DNA of 64,000 bases from Virgibacillus chiguensis (GCF_900129865.1 NZ_FQXD01000002.1:1-64000); one strand, 5' to 3'. Shown: positions 1 to 6,883, counted from the stretch's first letter. Program-made: numbers and translations. The notes: generated by a model from the letters alone, not told the origin.

Positions 1-78
1 AAACAGAACCAATATGATACCTAAGACTACCAACAAAGCACCTGCTAGATTGATAGCGAAATCTTTCGACGTGTACAA
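1..78 (-). CDS. Small membrane peptide, partial at window edge
   Basis: An open frame starts at TTG (78-76), 10 nt after a GGGAGG ribosome site, and stays open to base 1. The visible 26 residues begin MYTSKDFAINLAG and turn into a continuous hydrophobic stretch (ALLVVLGIILVLF), so a membrane segment is likely. It follows the 121-residue gene at 86-451 in the same leftward block. An ATG in another frame lies only 2 nt from the ribosome site and soon hits a stop, which favours the TTG. The C-terminus is outside the window. Function unknown. Confidence 0.45.
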   Translation of the reverse strand, partial: MYTSKDFAINLAGALLVVLGIILVLF

Positions 79-85
79 TCGTTCA

Positions 86-451
86 TCACCTCCCTTCAAG
101 TACTTCTTCTAACTCGCCCTCCAAATATTCGCCTGTTTCAATCAAATTAAATAGTTCATCGTATACTTGACTCCACGTAAATTGTTTTTCTTCCCCTGTT
201 TCTATAGTGATCTCAATACCTTTGGAACCGTGTCCTTGCCTGTACCCTTCTGGATAAACCAACGTACTTCTACCACCAATGCCATATTCGTCTTTTAGTA
301 ATTTAATAGTTTCAGATTTTGTTAAATTCCGCTTGAATAGGTCGTAGATTCTTTTCTTGCCATTCTCAAATCCGCTGCCCCTTTTTAAGTCATTTACGAA
401 TAACTTATGAACCTTTTCTTCTACATCCATTCCAAAGAGTGTTATTTGCAT
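86..451 (-). CDS. Phage/element protein with helicase-associated EYGIGG domain
   Basis: 121 residues. It contains the pattern GFENGKKRIYDLF, LKDEYGIGG, then KGIEI and FTWSQVYDELFNLI. This arrangement resembles, from memory, a domain found in very large helicase/methylase proteins of conjugative elements, where a similar EYGIGG...KGI...W block occurs; here it stands alone. That resemblance is inferred, not searched. The start codon shares one base with the upstream stop (TAATG), so it is translationally coupled to the 65-residue gene at 451-648. Ends two acidic residues after a Glu-rich tail. Confident as a gene, less so on role. Confidence 0.6.
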   Translation of the reverse strand: MQITLFGMDVEEKVHKLFVNDLKRGSGFENGKKRIYDLFKRNLTKSETIKLLKDEYGIGGRSTLVYPEGYRQGHGSKGIEITIETGEEKQFTWSQVYDELFNLIETGEYLEGELEEVLEGR

Positions 452-648
452 TATTCCTCATCCTCCAATCTCCAAGTACCGTCTAAACGGTCATTTCTCC
501 ATTCTCTCCACTGATCTTCTAAAAACTTATCTAAATCAATATCAATATTAGGATCATATCCTAATTCTTCTAGCGTAAATTCATGCTCTTCGTGGCAACC
601 ACTGAAACCAAGACCTACAGTAAATATTACTTTTTTGTCACCAGTCAT
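451..648 (-). CDS. Small acidic phage protein
   Basis: 65 residues, strongly acidic (Asp/Glu-rich throughout), beginning MTGDKKVIFTVGLGFSGC and ending RLEDEE. The ATG overlaps the stop of the upstream gene (ATGA), and GGAGGG precedes it at good spacing. The Gly-Cys-His-Glu stretch followed by an acidic EF-rich segment resembles small conserved phage proteins of unknown function. No catalytic motif is visible. Its position in a tightly packed leftward block argues for a phage early gene. Confidence 0.55.
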   Translation of the reverse strand: MTGDKKVIFTVGLGFSGCHEEHEFTLEELGYDPNIDIDLDKFLEDQWREWRNDRLDGTWRLEDEE

Positions 649-908
649 TCCTCACCCTCCAATGCATCGCCGCACAGCATATCAGTCAATGCTGAATGTT
701 CCTGGACATTCCCGTCAAAGTTATATAGTTGTTCAAATATTTTCCGATACCGTTTGTTTTGCTGTTCCAACTCACCTGAAATGCCGTAAAACATTTCTAT
801 TACATTTTCAAAAGCAAGCCATTTCAATTCATCAGATAGATTATTGAATTCTTCCTGAGTTAGTTCTTCAGGAGACTTGCCAGTTTCATCTTCAAAACAG
901 TTTTCCAA
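645..908 (-). CDS. Hypothetical phage early protein
   Basis: 87 residues, starting at TTG (908-906), 8 nt behind GGAGG. Acidic and mostly helical in appearance (runs such as SPEELTQEEFNNLSDELKW). Overlaps the next gene by ATGA. No recognised family. The chain of overlapping frames with strong ribosome sites supports expression from the phage leftward promoter. Confidence 0.5.
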   Translation of the reverse strand: MENCFEDETGKSPEELTQEEFNNLSDELKWLAFENVIEMFYGISGELEQQNKRYRKIFEQLYNFDGNVQEHSALTDMLCGDALEGEE

Positions 909-920
909 ACGACTTCCCTC

Positions 921-1079
921 CTAGTTCGTGTGATAAAAACTAGATTTATTTTCTTTAAAATCTTCCATTACTTCATCTGTTGTTGGTTCACTTGCATAAG
1001 TTGTGTGATACCTTCTACCTCTTTTGGTTTCTAATGTTACAAAAAAATAATCTGTTATTTTAGTAATCTTTACAGTCAA
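921..1079 (-). CDS. Hypothetical small phage protein
   Basis: 52 residues if started at TTG 1079-1077, which lies 8 nt after AGGAGG. A longer reading from TTG at 1112 would place the ribosome site inside the gene, so the shorter one is preferred. The protein begins MTVKITKITDYFFVTL and has a basic GRRYHTT middle, suggesting a small beta-rich fold. Its ribosome site lies inside the end of the upstream gene (1060-1233), a typical phage arrangement. Function unknown. Confidence 0.5.
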   Translation of the reverse strand: MTVKITKITDYFFVTLETKRGRRYHTTYASEPTTDEVMEDFKENKSSFYHTN

Positions 1080-1233
1080 CTCTTTCACCTCCTTTAATCT
1101 TTCTAGCTTCAAACCGCCATTTTCTTGAATCGTCGCCTATTTTCGCTTTTAACGCTTTCCAAGCTTTTCCCTTGCTCGATTCTCTAATACCAAAAACAAA
1201 CTTTTTTGATGCGGTACTATATATCCCGTACAT
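1060..1233 (-). CDS. Small conserved-looking phage protein
   Basis: 57 residues from ATG 1233-1231, 8 nt behind AGGAGG. It starts MYGIYSTASKKFVFGIRE and has basic segments (KAWKALKAKIG, RKWRFEARKIKGG). Small proteins with this MYGIY...FGIRE...KWRFE pattern are frequent in Firmicutes prophages, from memory; no function is known. The last 20 nt overlap the ribosome site and start of the next gene. Confidence 0.55.
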   Translation of the reverse strand: MYGIYSTASKKFVFGIRESSKGKAWKALKAKIGDDSRKWRFEARKIKGGERVDCKDY

Positions 1234-1246
1234 ACTTATCACCTCC

Positions 1247-1339
1247 TTAAAGGCTATTAATCAGAATCAACCAGTTACCAACGACCACAACCCCAAAAGA
1301 AACAGGATAAAACACATCAGGATCAAGTAGCTTATTCAA
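1247..1339 (-). CDS. 30-residue membrane micropeptide
   Basis: Read by hand. TTG (1339-1337) is 8 nt behind AGGAGG and overlaps the stop of the upstream gene (TTGA). The peptide starts MNKLLDPDVFYPVS and continues with FGVVVVGNWLILI, a single hydrophobic span. Its stop (1249-1247) abuts the ribosome site of the following gene. Coupling at both ends makes translation likely. Possible roles such as membrane anchoring are guesses. Confidence 0.5.
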   Translation of the reverse strand: MNKLLDPDVFYPVSFGVVVVGNWLILINSL

Positions 1340-1596
1340 AACCAATTCCTCCTGGTCGTTTCTTGTTTTTCTATTTGATTCAATAACGACCTGGCTTCAT
1401 CAGTCGCACTTCTACTGTTCTTCATACGCTGTAACTCTTCTAGCGCATTTGCTAAGTTACGATGGTGCACTGCAGCTTTTTCGAATTCGCCTTGAGCCAC
1501 ATAACGGGCAGCATGCATAAAGTTGTAATCATAAACAGCTAACTGCTTGTCCGCTTTTTCTTGATCTTTTGGTAGAAACATAGAAAGTTTTGCCAT
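1336..1596 (-). CDS. Hypothetical phage protein, helical
   Basis: 86 residues from ATG 1596, which follows AAAGGAG by 6 nt and gives MAKLSMFLPKDQEKAD. A longer frame to 1686 exists but would overlap the rightward gene at 1659 and lacks a ribosome site. The product looks all-helical and charged (ARYVAQGEFEKAAVHHRNLANALEELQRM). No known domain recognised. Part of the leftward early block. Confidence 0.55.
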   Translation of the reverse strand: MAKLSMFLPKDQEKADKQLAVYDYNFMHAARYVAQGEFEKAAVHHRNLANALEELQRMKNSRSATDEARSLLNQIEKQETTRRNWF

Positions 1597-1658
1597 AATG
1601 ATCTCCTTTCTTTCCCTCACTTTTGATAGAATATCTACTAGAAGGGAGATGTAATATA

Positions 1659-2153
1659 ATGCAATCAATAATTCAATTTCAAGCACTTGATTTTTTATTA
1701 AAAAGAATCGCTAACCAACCCAACTTCGAAATGTACGATAAGAATTTAAAACTTGTAGTAGAAATTAACGGCACTATTTGGGCCGGAGACTTTGTAAATT
1801 TTAATAGCTGTCCTTATCAGTTGTACGTAGATTCGATTGGACAAGTAGATGAAGAATATTTTTACTCTGACGAAGACCCATCTACTTCTTTTGTTACAAA
1901 AACCTGGAAAGAATTTTTGAATCACTTTAAATCAGATTTCTCTGGACTTTACTTAGCAAGAGTAGACGACCTCTCACTACTTTTTAAAGAATTAAAATCT
2001 TTTATTGAGAGTTTAGATTTTGAAGGTTATGAAACACCTATTAACCCGTATCTTTTAAATGCCAAATCTTTGAACGAAAATATAGAATTACCGTTTTTAA
2101 ATATTGAGAACACCGAAGTGAAACTGATATCACTTATTGAGGTTAACGATTAA
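1659..2153 (+). CDS. Unknown acidic protein, opposite to phage early block
   Basis: 164 residues from ATG 1659, 10 nt after AAGGGAG. It is the only rightward gene inside the leftward early block, with small neighbours on both sides, which is typical of cargo genes inserted in prophages. The protein is acidic, soluble-looking and without signal peptide or membrane segment (motifs such as GTIWAGDFVNF and VDEEYFYSDEDPS). Its size and acidity are similar to immunity proteins, but no family was recognised. It ends convergently with the next leftward gene, overlapping by 4 nt. Confidence 0.6.
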   Translation: MQSIIQFQALDFLLKRIANQPNFEMYDKNLKLVVEINGTIWAGDFVNFNSCPYQLYVDSIGQVDEEYFYSDEDPSTSFVTKTWKEFLNHFKSDFSGLYLARVDDLSLLFKELKSFIESLDFEGYETPINPYLLNAKSLNENIELPFLNIENTEVKLISLIEVND

Positions 2154-2389
2154 CTCTTTTGATAAAATCTAATGATCTCAAATAAGATTTTTTCTTCTCT
2201 TTCAACTTCCGTTAAATTATCTTTTTTTAAGATATTTGAGATTCGCTTCTTTAAGTGAGTAAGCGGATCTCTTTCTTCCTGTCTTTTGGGTATCTCTACG
2301 CTAGCCTTAAATATCCATTCTCGAAATTCTTCTTTATTCATTTCTTTTATCTCCGTTGACGTGGGCAAAAAGTATTCAAGTTTTTGCAT
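2150..2389 (-). CDS. Hypothetical phage early protein
   Basis: 79 residues from ATG 2389, which has GGGAGG 8 nt upstream and gives MQKLEYFLPTSTEIKEM. A longer frame reaching 2512 has no ribosome site and would cover a separate small gene. The product is charged and helical with a DPLTHLKKRISNILKK segment. No recognised family. Confidence 0.5.
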   Translation of the reverse strand: MQKLEYFLPTSTEIKEMNKEEFREWIFKASVEIPKRQEERDPLTHLKKRISNILKKDNLTEVEREEKILFEIIRFYQKS

Positions 2390-2408
2390 TCCTACTACCT
2401 CCCTAATG

Positions 2409-2522
2409 TTATTCATATTTCCTACGACCAGTTTCTTTATTGGCCGTTGCATCGCTATTGTAGAGTTTCGTTTGAGGCTGTTTGCGACACAGTCTCTTTC
2501 TAAACCATTCAATAAGCTTCAC
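2409..2522 (-). CDS. 37-residue basic peptide
   Basis: Read by hand. GTG (2522-2520) lies 8 nt behind GGAGGG and encodes MKLIEWFRKRLCRKQPQTK, then a polar tail ending TGRRKYE. The start overlaps the downstream end of the 73-residue gene at 2525-2746 by its ribosome site. The N-terminal half could form an amphipathic basic helix. Function unknown; translation is supported by spacing only. Confidence 0.4.
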   Translation of the reverse strand: MKLIEWFRKRLCRKQPQTKLYNSDATANKETGRRKYE

Positions 2523-2524
2523 TT

Positions 2525-2746
2525 TTATCTCCCTCCTTCAAAATCCCTAGCGTAACTAACTTGCCTATAAAGCTTCATTACTTCCGGGTTGTTGAACGCA
2601 TATGCTGCTGAATACAACAACGGAATGTTATACGCCCTTTCCATATCCTCCATCAAAGTAACTAACCGTTTGTTACGTATCCGTTTAGGTGCTTGCATGA
2701 TGTTGTTAAAGCGATCACGGAACGATTGCAGTTCTTCTTGCGTCAT
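2525..2746 (-). CDS. Hypothetical phage early protein
   Basis: 73 residues from ATG 2746, with AAAGGAGG 9 nt upstream. Helical and basic, with RFNNIMQAPKRIRNKRL followed by MEDMERAYNIPLL. Small proteins of this kind often lie downstream of the Cro/excisionase pair in Firmicutes phages. No domain recognised. Confidence 0.5.
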   Translation of the reverse strand: MTQEELQSFRDRFNNIMQAPKRIRNKRLVTLMEDMERAYNIPLLYSAAYAFNNPEVMKLYRQVSYARDFEGGR

Positions 2747-2752
2747 TTTGGT

Positions 2753-3016
2753 TTACCTCCTTTCTTCCATCCACTGAATTAGAAATGCCTCTGCTTCTTT
2801 AGCAGGATAAAACCACTTGCTTCCCACCTTTACTTTTGGAAAACGTTTATCATGAAAGAAGGTGTCCTGAATTGTATTCCAACTCATTGATGTTCTACGT
2901 TTTAAATCAGACGAGTCCCAAAAAACTTTTTCTTGATCTAATTCATTCAAACGCTTTTCTATCGCATCCTGGTATAATTTCTTAATTTCCTTTTCATCTA
3001 CATGGACTTGAATCAT
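2753..3016 (-). CDS. Phage DNA-binding protein, DUF771/excisionase-like
   Basis: 87 residues. After a charged helix, the pattern SSDLKRRTSMSWNTIQDTFF...FPKVKVGSKWFYPAKEAEAFLIQW is a winged helix-turn-helix of the MerR/excisionase type: a helix-turn-helix followed by a K-V-G-x-K-W wing. Phage proteins of this kind (DUF771 or pi2 protein 38 type) sit next to the Cro gene. Likely role: early regulator or recombination directionality factor for the integrase at 4284-5432; the choice between these is inference. Confidence 0.65.
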   Translation of the reverse strand: MIQVHVDEKEIKKLYQDAIEKRLNELDQEKVFWDSSDLKRRTSMSWNTIQDTFFHDKRFPKVKVGSKWFYPAKEAEAFLIQWMEERR

Positions 3017-3044
3017 TAAAATCTCTCCTTTACTTAAAAGTTGA

Positions 3045-3257
3045 TTAAGCTGAGCGATCTTCTACTTTCTCAAATAAGTACTCAATTTCGTAATTAGGGA
3101 AAAAGTAACGCTTAATTTTTATTGCTTCTGTTAATGAGAAATCATAATGGCCATTCAGTTTGTCGTATATTGTTGCAACCCTAACATCTAACAACTCAGC
3201 TAACTCTTTTGCTTTTACGTTATGTCTAACCATTTCAGCCTTTAGTGTTCTTAACAA
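3045..3257 (-). CDS. Cro-like phage regulator (XRE family)
   Basis: 70 residues starting at TTG 3257, 10 nt after GGGAGG. The helix-turn-helix reads VKAKELAELLDVRVATIYDKLNG, followed by FSLTEAIKIKRYFFP and YEIEYLF, typical of small DUF739/Cro-type proteins. It is divergent from the repressor at 3452 and its promoter overlaps repeated operators. A further operator-like site lies inside its own 3' end (3078-3093). Probable role: shuts off the repressor and starts the lytic or excision programme. Confidence 0.7.
   Translation of the reverse strand: MLRTLKAEMVRHNVKAKELAELLDVRVATIYDKLNGHYDFSLTEAIKIKRYFFPNYEIEYLFEKVEDRSA
3078..3093. promoter_or_regulatory. Operator-like site inside the Cro-like gene
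   Basis: GTACTCAATTTCGTAA matches the operator copies at 3285-3300 and 3315-3330 over 14 of 16 bases. It lies in the last codons of the Cro-like gene. It may be a remote operator for repressor looping, or a chance match imposed by the coding sequence (it encodes YEIEY). Confidence 0.35.
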
Positions 3258-3284
3258 AGTAAATAAACCTCCCTTACACTTTTG

Positions 3285-3300
3285 ATACTCAATTTCGTAT
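3285..3300. promoter_or_regulatory. Phage operator copy 1
   Basis: ATACTCAATTTCGTAT: ends are inverted (ATAC...GTAT). It lies between the leftward -10 and the Cro-like gene start, so a bound repressor would block that transcript. Confidence 0.55.
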
Positions 3301-3309
3301 CTTGGTTCA

Positions 3310-3338
3310 ATAATATACTCAATTTCGTATTAAGTCAA
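3310..3338 (-). promoter_or_regulatory. Leftward early phage promoter
   Basis: On the minus strand TTGACT (3338-3333), a 17-bp spacer and TATTAT (3315-3310) form a strong sigma-A promoter facing the Cro-like gene. The spacer is filled by an operator copy (3315-3330). Confidence 0.65.
3315..3330. promoter_or_regulatory. Phage operator copy 2
   Basis: ATACTCAATTTCGTAT, identical to the copy at 3285-3300, 30 bp away centre to centre (about three helical turns). It covers the spacer of the leftward promoter, the classic position for repression. Confidence 0.6.
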
Positions 3339-3355
3339 CCATTTATTCTAAAAAA

Positions 3356-3371
3356 GTGTTCAATTTCGCAT
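3356..3371. promoter_or_regulatory. Phage operator copy 3
   Basis: GTGTTCAATTTCGCAT, a diverged copy sharing the TCAATTTCG core and the final AT, located just upstream of the rightward promoter (TATAAT at 3401). Confidence 0.45.
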
Positions 3372-3378
3372 TTAACTA

Positions 3379-3406
3379 TTTACTTTTATACAAATATTGC
3401 TATAAT
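3379..3406 (+). promoter_or_regulatory. Repressor promoter
   Basis: TTTACT (3379-3384), 16-bp spacer, perfect TATAAT (3401-3406), about 45 nt before the GTG of the repressor. Confidence 0.5.
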
Positions 3407-3417
3407 CTAAGTAGACA

Positions 3418-3433
3418 ATACGAAAAATCGTAT
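3418..3433. promoter_or_regulatory. Phage operator copy 4 (palindrome)
   Basis: ATACGAAAAATCGTAT is a perfect inverted repeat of ATACGA/TCGTAT around AAAA, the clearest palindrome of the set. It lies just downstream of the repressor -10 and upstream of its ribosome site, suitable for autoregulation. Confidence 0.55.
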
Positions 3434-3451
3434 AAAAGGAGTAGAGTTAAA

Positions 3452-3784
3452 GTGAAAGATAAAAGAACAGAAGTTGTAGAGAAACTGATAGATAAAAGCT
3501 GGTCTAGTAAAAAAGCATTTGCTGAAAGTGTAGACATTCCATACACAACATTACGTTCCATGCTACAAAGAGGTATAGGTAACGCTTCGGTTAACAATGT
3601 TATTAAAGTGTGTAAAGGATTAGGCATTACTACAGAAGAATTAGAAAGAATGGCATCTGACAAAGAAGATAATACTCCGATTACAATCGCCGCCCATCAT
3701 GACGGTGATGAATGGACAGAAGAAGAATTAGAGGAGATTGAGAAGTTTAAAGAATATTTAAGATCAAAGCGAGATAAGCAATAA
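3452..3784 (+). CDS. Phage repressor, XRE/CI-like
   Basis: 110 residues from GTG 3452, about 10 nt behind AAAGGAG; a longer frame from 3356 runs through the promoter and operators and is rejected. The helix-turn-helix reads SSKKAFAESVDIPYTTLRSMLQR, followed by NASVNNVIKVCKGLGITTEELERM. The C-terminus is short and acidic with an EEELEEIEKFKEYL helix, probably for oligomerisation. No Ser/Lys self-cleavage domain is present, so inactivation likely depends on the metalloprotease encoded directly downstream, as known for ImmR/ImmA pairs of ICEBs1 and phi105. Confidence 0.75.
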   Translation: MKDKRTEVVEKLIDKSWSSKKAFAESVDIPYTTLRSMLQRGIGNASVNNVIKVCKGLGITTEELERMASDKEDNTPITIAAHHDGDEWTEEELEEIEKFKEYLRSKRDKQ

Positions 3785-3795
3785 GGGGTGTTTTT

Positions 3796-4254
3796 ATGTA
3801 CGAGCAATTACAAGATGAAGCAGCATCATTAAACGTGGTAATTAGAGAAACATATTTACCAGGTCGCCTCAAAGGACTCTATGGTGAAAACGAGATCTTA
3901 ATTAATGCAAATATTGAAACTTCTACAGAAAAATCTTGCGTTTTGGCGGAAGAATTAGGGCATCACCATTACACAGTAGGAGATATAATAGATCAATCAA
4001 AAATAATGAATATTAAACAAGAAAAACTAGCAAGACGTTGGGCTTTTAGAAAACTTATACCCCTCGATGGTTTTTTGTATGCTTTTAATCAAGGCTGCCG
4101 TACAAGATATGAAATAGCAGAATTACTAAATGTAACTGAGCAATTCCTTACAGAAAGCCTCAATTATTATAAAGAAAGATATGGGTTGTTTGTTAGAATT
4201 GATGATCTTCACGTTTTATTTTTAGATCCACTATCAATCCATAAACAATTATAA
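3796..4254 (+). CDS. ImmA/IrrE-type metallopeptidase
   Basis: 152 residues. The zinc site appears at residues 51-58 as AEELGHHH: the usual HExxH has Glu in place of the first His, with extra His residues after it, a variant common in phage members of Peptidase_M78 as far as I recall. The middle (KLARRWAFRKLIPLDGF) and the helix-turn-helix-like segment with ELLNVTEQFLTESLNYY are typical of the family. The gene is 11 nt downstream of the repressor, so the pair probably forms a repressor/antirepressor protease switch. A nearby Glu could complete zinc binding; activity is inferred. Confidence 0.75.
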   Translation: MYEQLQDEAASLNVVIRETYLPGRLKGLYGENEILINANIETSTEKSCVLAEELGHHHYTVGDIIDQSKIMNIKQEKLARRWAFRKLIPLDGFLYAFNQGCRTRYEIAELLNVTEQFLTESLNYYKERYGLFVRIDDLHVLFLDPLSIHKQL

Positions 4255-4283
4255 GAATTTTCTTTTATTGGAGAGTGATATTT

Positions 4284-5432
4284 ATGGGAATTAGTTTTAG
4301 AAAACACAAAGATAAAAAGTGGGAATATCGAGTCAAAGTAAAAGATCCTATAACTAAAAAATATGTAGAACGATCAAAGCGAGGTTTTGAAACGAAACCT
4401 GAGGCAAGGCTAGCTGCTCAAGATGTAGAAAGAAATTTATTAGAAGGGTATGAAAAATTAAATATTCAACTAAAAGATTATTTAGATTTTTGGTTAAAAG
4501 AATATAAAGAAGGATACGTAAGAAAAAATACAATGCTATCTTTAAAAAACAGCGTGAACAACCACATTAAGCCATATTTTAAAAACATCTATATTAACGA
4601 AATAACTCCCGCTCTATATCAAAAATTTCTAAACAAATTATATGACAACAAACTATCTAAAAACACTCGCTTAAGAATACACAACGCATTTAACGAAGCA
4701 ATGAAGAGAGCTGTGTTAAATAAAAAAATAACCTTTAACCCCTGTGAAGGAGCAGTCATAAAAGGGAAGAATTCTAACAACGATGAAATTAAGTTTATTG
4801 AGCCCTCAGAAGTGCCTATGTTTTTAGAGCATTCTTATGAATACGGTTATATATATTGGATCTTTTTTAAATTGTTGCTCGAGACAGGAATGAGAAAAGG
4901 TGAGGCTGCTGCATTGAAATGGTCTGATATTAATTTCAAAAACATGACCATAGAGATAAATAAAAGTCTTGATTTCCAAGCAGAAACAGACGAAGAATTA
5001 TTTGGGGATACAAAGAATTACAATTCAAAAAGAGTTATTTCTATGAGCAAATCTATAGCAGATGACTTAAGATACCACGCAACTTGGCAGAACAGGAATA
5101 AAAAACTTTTAAAAAACAAGTACTACTATAAATATAATTTAGTTTTGTGTAGAAAAGATGGGAATTATATGCCCAAATCAAGTTTATTTAATGCATTTAG
5201 ACGTATTTTAAAACAGGCTGATATGAATCTACTCCCTATCCATTCACTTAGGCATACGCATGCTGTTATGCTATTAGAAGCAGGTGCAGAAATGAAGTAC
5301 ATCCAAGAGCGCTTAGGACATGGAAGTATAACGATTACTTCAGATATTTATTCTCATATCTCTAAAAAGATGGATCAGAAAAACACAGCTCAATTTGAGA
5401 AATATATAAACAATATTTTAAACAGCAAATGA
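4284..5432 (+). CDS. int: Tyrosine site-specific integrase
   Basis: 382 residues from ATG 4284, 10 nt after GGAG; an in-frame GTG at 4275 is too close to the ribosome site. Order: AP2-like arm-binding domain (1-55, KKWEYRVKVKDPITKKYVERS), core-binding SAM-like domain (60-160), catalytic domain (170-370). The catalytic residues are visible: R204 (ETGMRKGEAA), H320 and R323 (HSLRHTHA), H346 (ERLGHGS) and Y356 (SDIYSHI). It inserts and excises the element by strand exchange at att sites. The gene is the last of the rightward block and lies about 110 bp from the glnA stop, so the attachment site is probably in between. Confidence 0.9.
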   Translation: MGISFRKHKDKKWEYRVKVKDPITKKYVERSKRGFETKPEARLAAQDVERNLLEGYEKLNIQLKDYLDFWLKEYKEGYVRKNTMLSLKNSVNNHIKPYFKNIYINEITPALYQKFLNKLYDNKLSKNTRLRIHNAFNEAMKRAVLNKKITFNPCEGAVIKGKNSNNDEIKFIEPSEVPMFLEHSYEYGYIYWIFFKLLLETGMRKGEAAALKWSDINFKNMTIEINKSLDFQAETDEELFGDTKNYNSKRVISMSKSIADDLRYHATWQNRNKKLLKNKYYYKYNLVLCRKDGNYMPKSSLFNAFRRILKQADMNLLPIHSLRHTHAVMLLEAGAEMKYIQERLGHGSITITSDIYSHISKKMDQKNTAQFEKYINNILNSK

Positions 5433-5505
5433 TTTTCTAATTTTTTGTGGGTGTTTCGTGGGTGAAATAATAACTTGTTGCTAAATAACTTTACACCCAC
5501 CAAAA
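5433..5505. other. Candidate element/chromosome junction
   Basis: The stretch between int and the glnA terminator contains GTGGGTGT (5447-5454), GTGGGTG (5458-5464) and the inverted ACACCCAC (5493-5500). Repeats of this sort next to an integrase gene may be Int arm sites or part of attR. The crossover core cannot be defined without the other end of the element. Confidence 0.35.
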
Positions 5506-5538
5506 CAAAAACCCTCGACACCAATAGTGCCAAGGGCT
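5506..5538 (-). terminator. glnA terminator
   Basis: On the minus strand CCCTTGGCAC and GTGTCGAGGG pair over 10 positions (two wobbles), followed by TTTTTGTTTT. It lies directly after the glnA stop. Confidence 0.75.
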
Positions 5539-5545
5539 TCCGCTA

Positions 5546-6883
5546 TTAATAAGTTCTTAAATATTGCTCTCTTTCCCACGGGTGTACTTGTGTTTTAAAC
5601 ATTTCCCATTCGATTTCTTTTGCTTCAACAAAGTGTTCGAAAAGGTGTTCACCTAAGGAATTGACAATAATTTCACTTTTCTTTAACTCTTCCAATGCGT
5701 CTGCTAAAGTACTAGGTAAATCGTGAACACCATTTTCTTCACGTTCTTCTTTAGACATCACATAAATATTACGATCAACCGCTGGTGGCGGAGTCATTCC
5801 ATTTTCGATACCGTCTAAGCCAGCTGCTAGTAAAGAGGCAAGTGCTAAATATGGATTTGCTGATGGATCCACACTACGAGCTTCTACACGCGTGCTAATA
5901 CCACGAGAATTTGGAATCCGCATGAGACAACTTCGATTTGCACCTGACCAAGCAATATAACTAGGAGCTTCATAACCAGGAACTAGACGTTTATAGGAAT
6001 TAACGGTTGGGTTTGTAATCGCTGTGAAGCTACTAGCATGTTTAATAATACCAGAAATAAATTGAAAAGCTGTCTTACTTAACCCCATATCACCGTCTTT
6101 ATCATAAAATGCATTTTCTCCATTTTTAAATAACGACATATTCACATGCATGCCGGAGCCATTCACTCCAAATAATGGTTTCGGCATAAAGGTTGCGTGC
6201 AAATTATGCTTACGGGCAATTGTTTTTACAACCAATTTAAACGTTTGGATATCATCTGCATGCTTTACCGCATCTGAATATTTAAAATCAATTTCATGTT
6301 GACCAGGTGCAACTTCATGATGGGAAGCTTCAATTTCAAAACCCATTTCTTCTAATTCAAGAACGATGTCTCTACGGCAGTTCTCCCCTAAGTCTGTTGG
6401 CGCAAGATCAAAATAGCCTCCGTGATCGTTTAATTCCATAGAGGGCTCGCCTTTTTCATCTAGCTTAAAGAGGAAAAATTCAGGTTCAGTCCCAATATTA
6501 AAAGCATCAAAACCTAACTCTTCCATTTTCTTTAAATTTCGTTTTAAATTGTAACGTGGATCCCCTTCAAACGGAGTGCCGTCTGTTTTATAAATATCAC
6601 AAATAAAGCGAGCTACTTTTCCTTTTTCTGATGTCCAAGGAAATACTACGAACGTATCCAAGTCTGGGTACAAATACATATCAGACTCCTCAATGCGTAC
6701 AAAGCCTTCAATGGAAGAGCCGTCAAACATCATCTTATTATCTAGAGCTTTACCTAATTGACTAAGTGGAATCTCCACGTTTTTAATATTCCCCAACATA
6801 TCCGTAAACTGCAAACGGATAAAACGAACGTTTTCCTCTTTAATGCGTCTTACTACATCTTCTCTTGTATAAGTGCTTCCCAT
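5546..6883 (-). CDS. glnA: Glutamine synthetase type I (alpha)
   Basis: 445 residues, usual length for the GSI-alpha group. Makes glutamine from glutamate, ammonia and ATP in the cytosol as a dodecamer. Visible motifs: [10 protein letters not shown] near residue 52, the ATP-binding [16 protein letters not shown], the [19 protein letters not shown]-type glutamate loop, and the C-terminal HPWEREQY. R63 corresponds to the arginine used for glutamine feedback inhibition in B. subtilis (R62). No adenylylation-type insertion. Downstream of glnR as in B. subtilis, where the feedback-inhibited enzyme also controls GlnR and TnrA. The spacer to glnR is unusually long (351 bp). Confidence 0.97.
   Translation of the reverse strand: MGSTYTREDVVRRIKEENVRFIRLQFTDMLGNIKNVEIPLSQLGKALDNKMMFDGSSIEGFVRIEESDMYLYPDLDTFVVFPWTSEKGKVARFICDIYKTDGTPFEGDPRYNLKRNLKKMEELGFDAFNIGTEPEFFLFKLDEKGEPSMELNDHGGYFDLAPTDLGENCRRDIVLELEEMGFEIEASHHEVAPGQHEIDFKYSDAVKHADDIQTFKLVVKTIARKHNLHATFMPKPLFGVNGSGMHVNMSLFKNGENAFYDKDGDMGLSKTAFQFISGIIKHASSFTAITNPTVNSYKRLVPGYEAPSYIAWSGANRSCLMRIPNSRGISTRVEARSVDPSANPYLALASLLAAGLDGIENGMTPPPAVDRNIYVMSKEEREENGVHDLPSTLADALEELKKSEIIVNSLGEHLFEHFVEAKEIEWEMFKTQVHPWEREQYLRTY

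Noticed and set aside
3356-3451. N-terminal extension of the phage repressor
   Set aside because: Runs through promoter and operators; GTG 3452 has the only good ribosome site.
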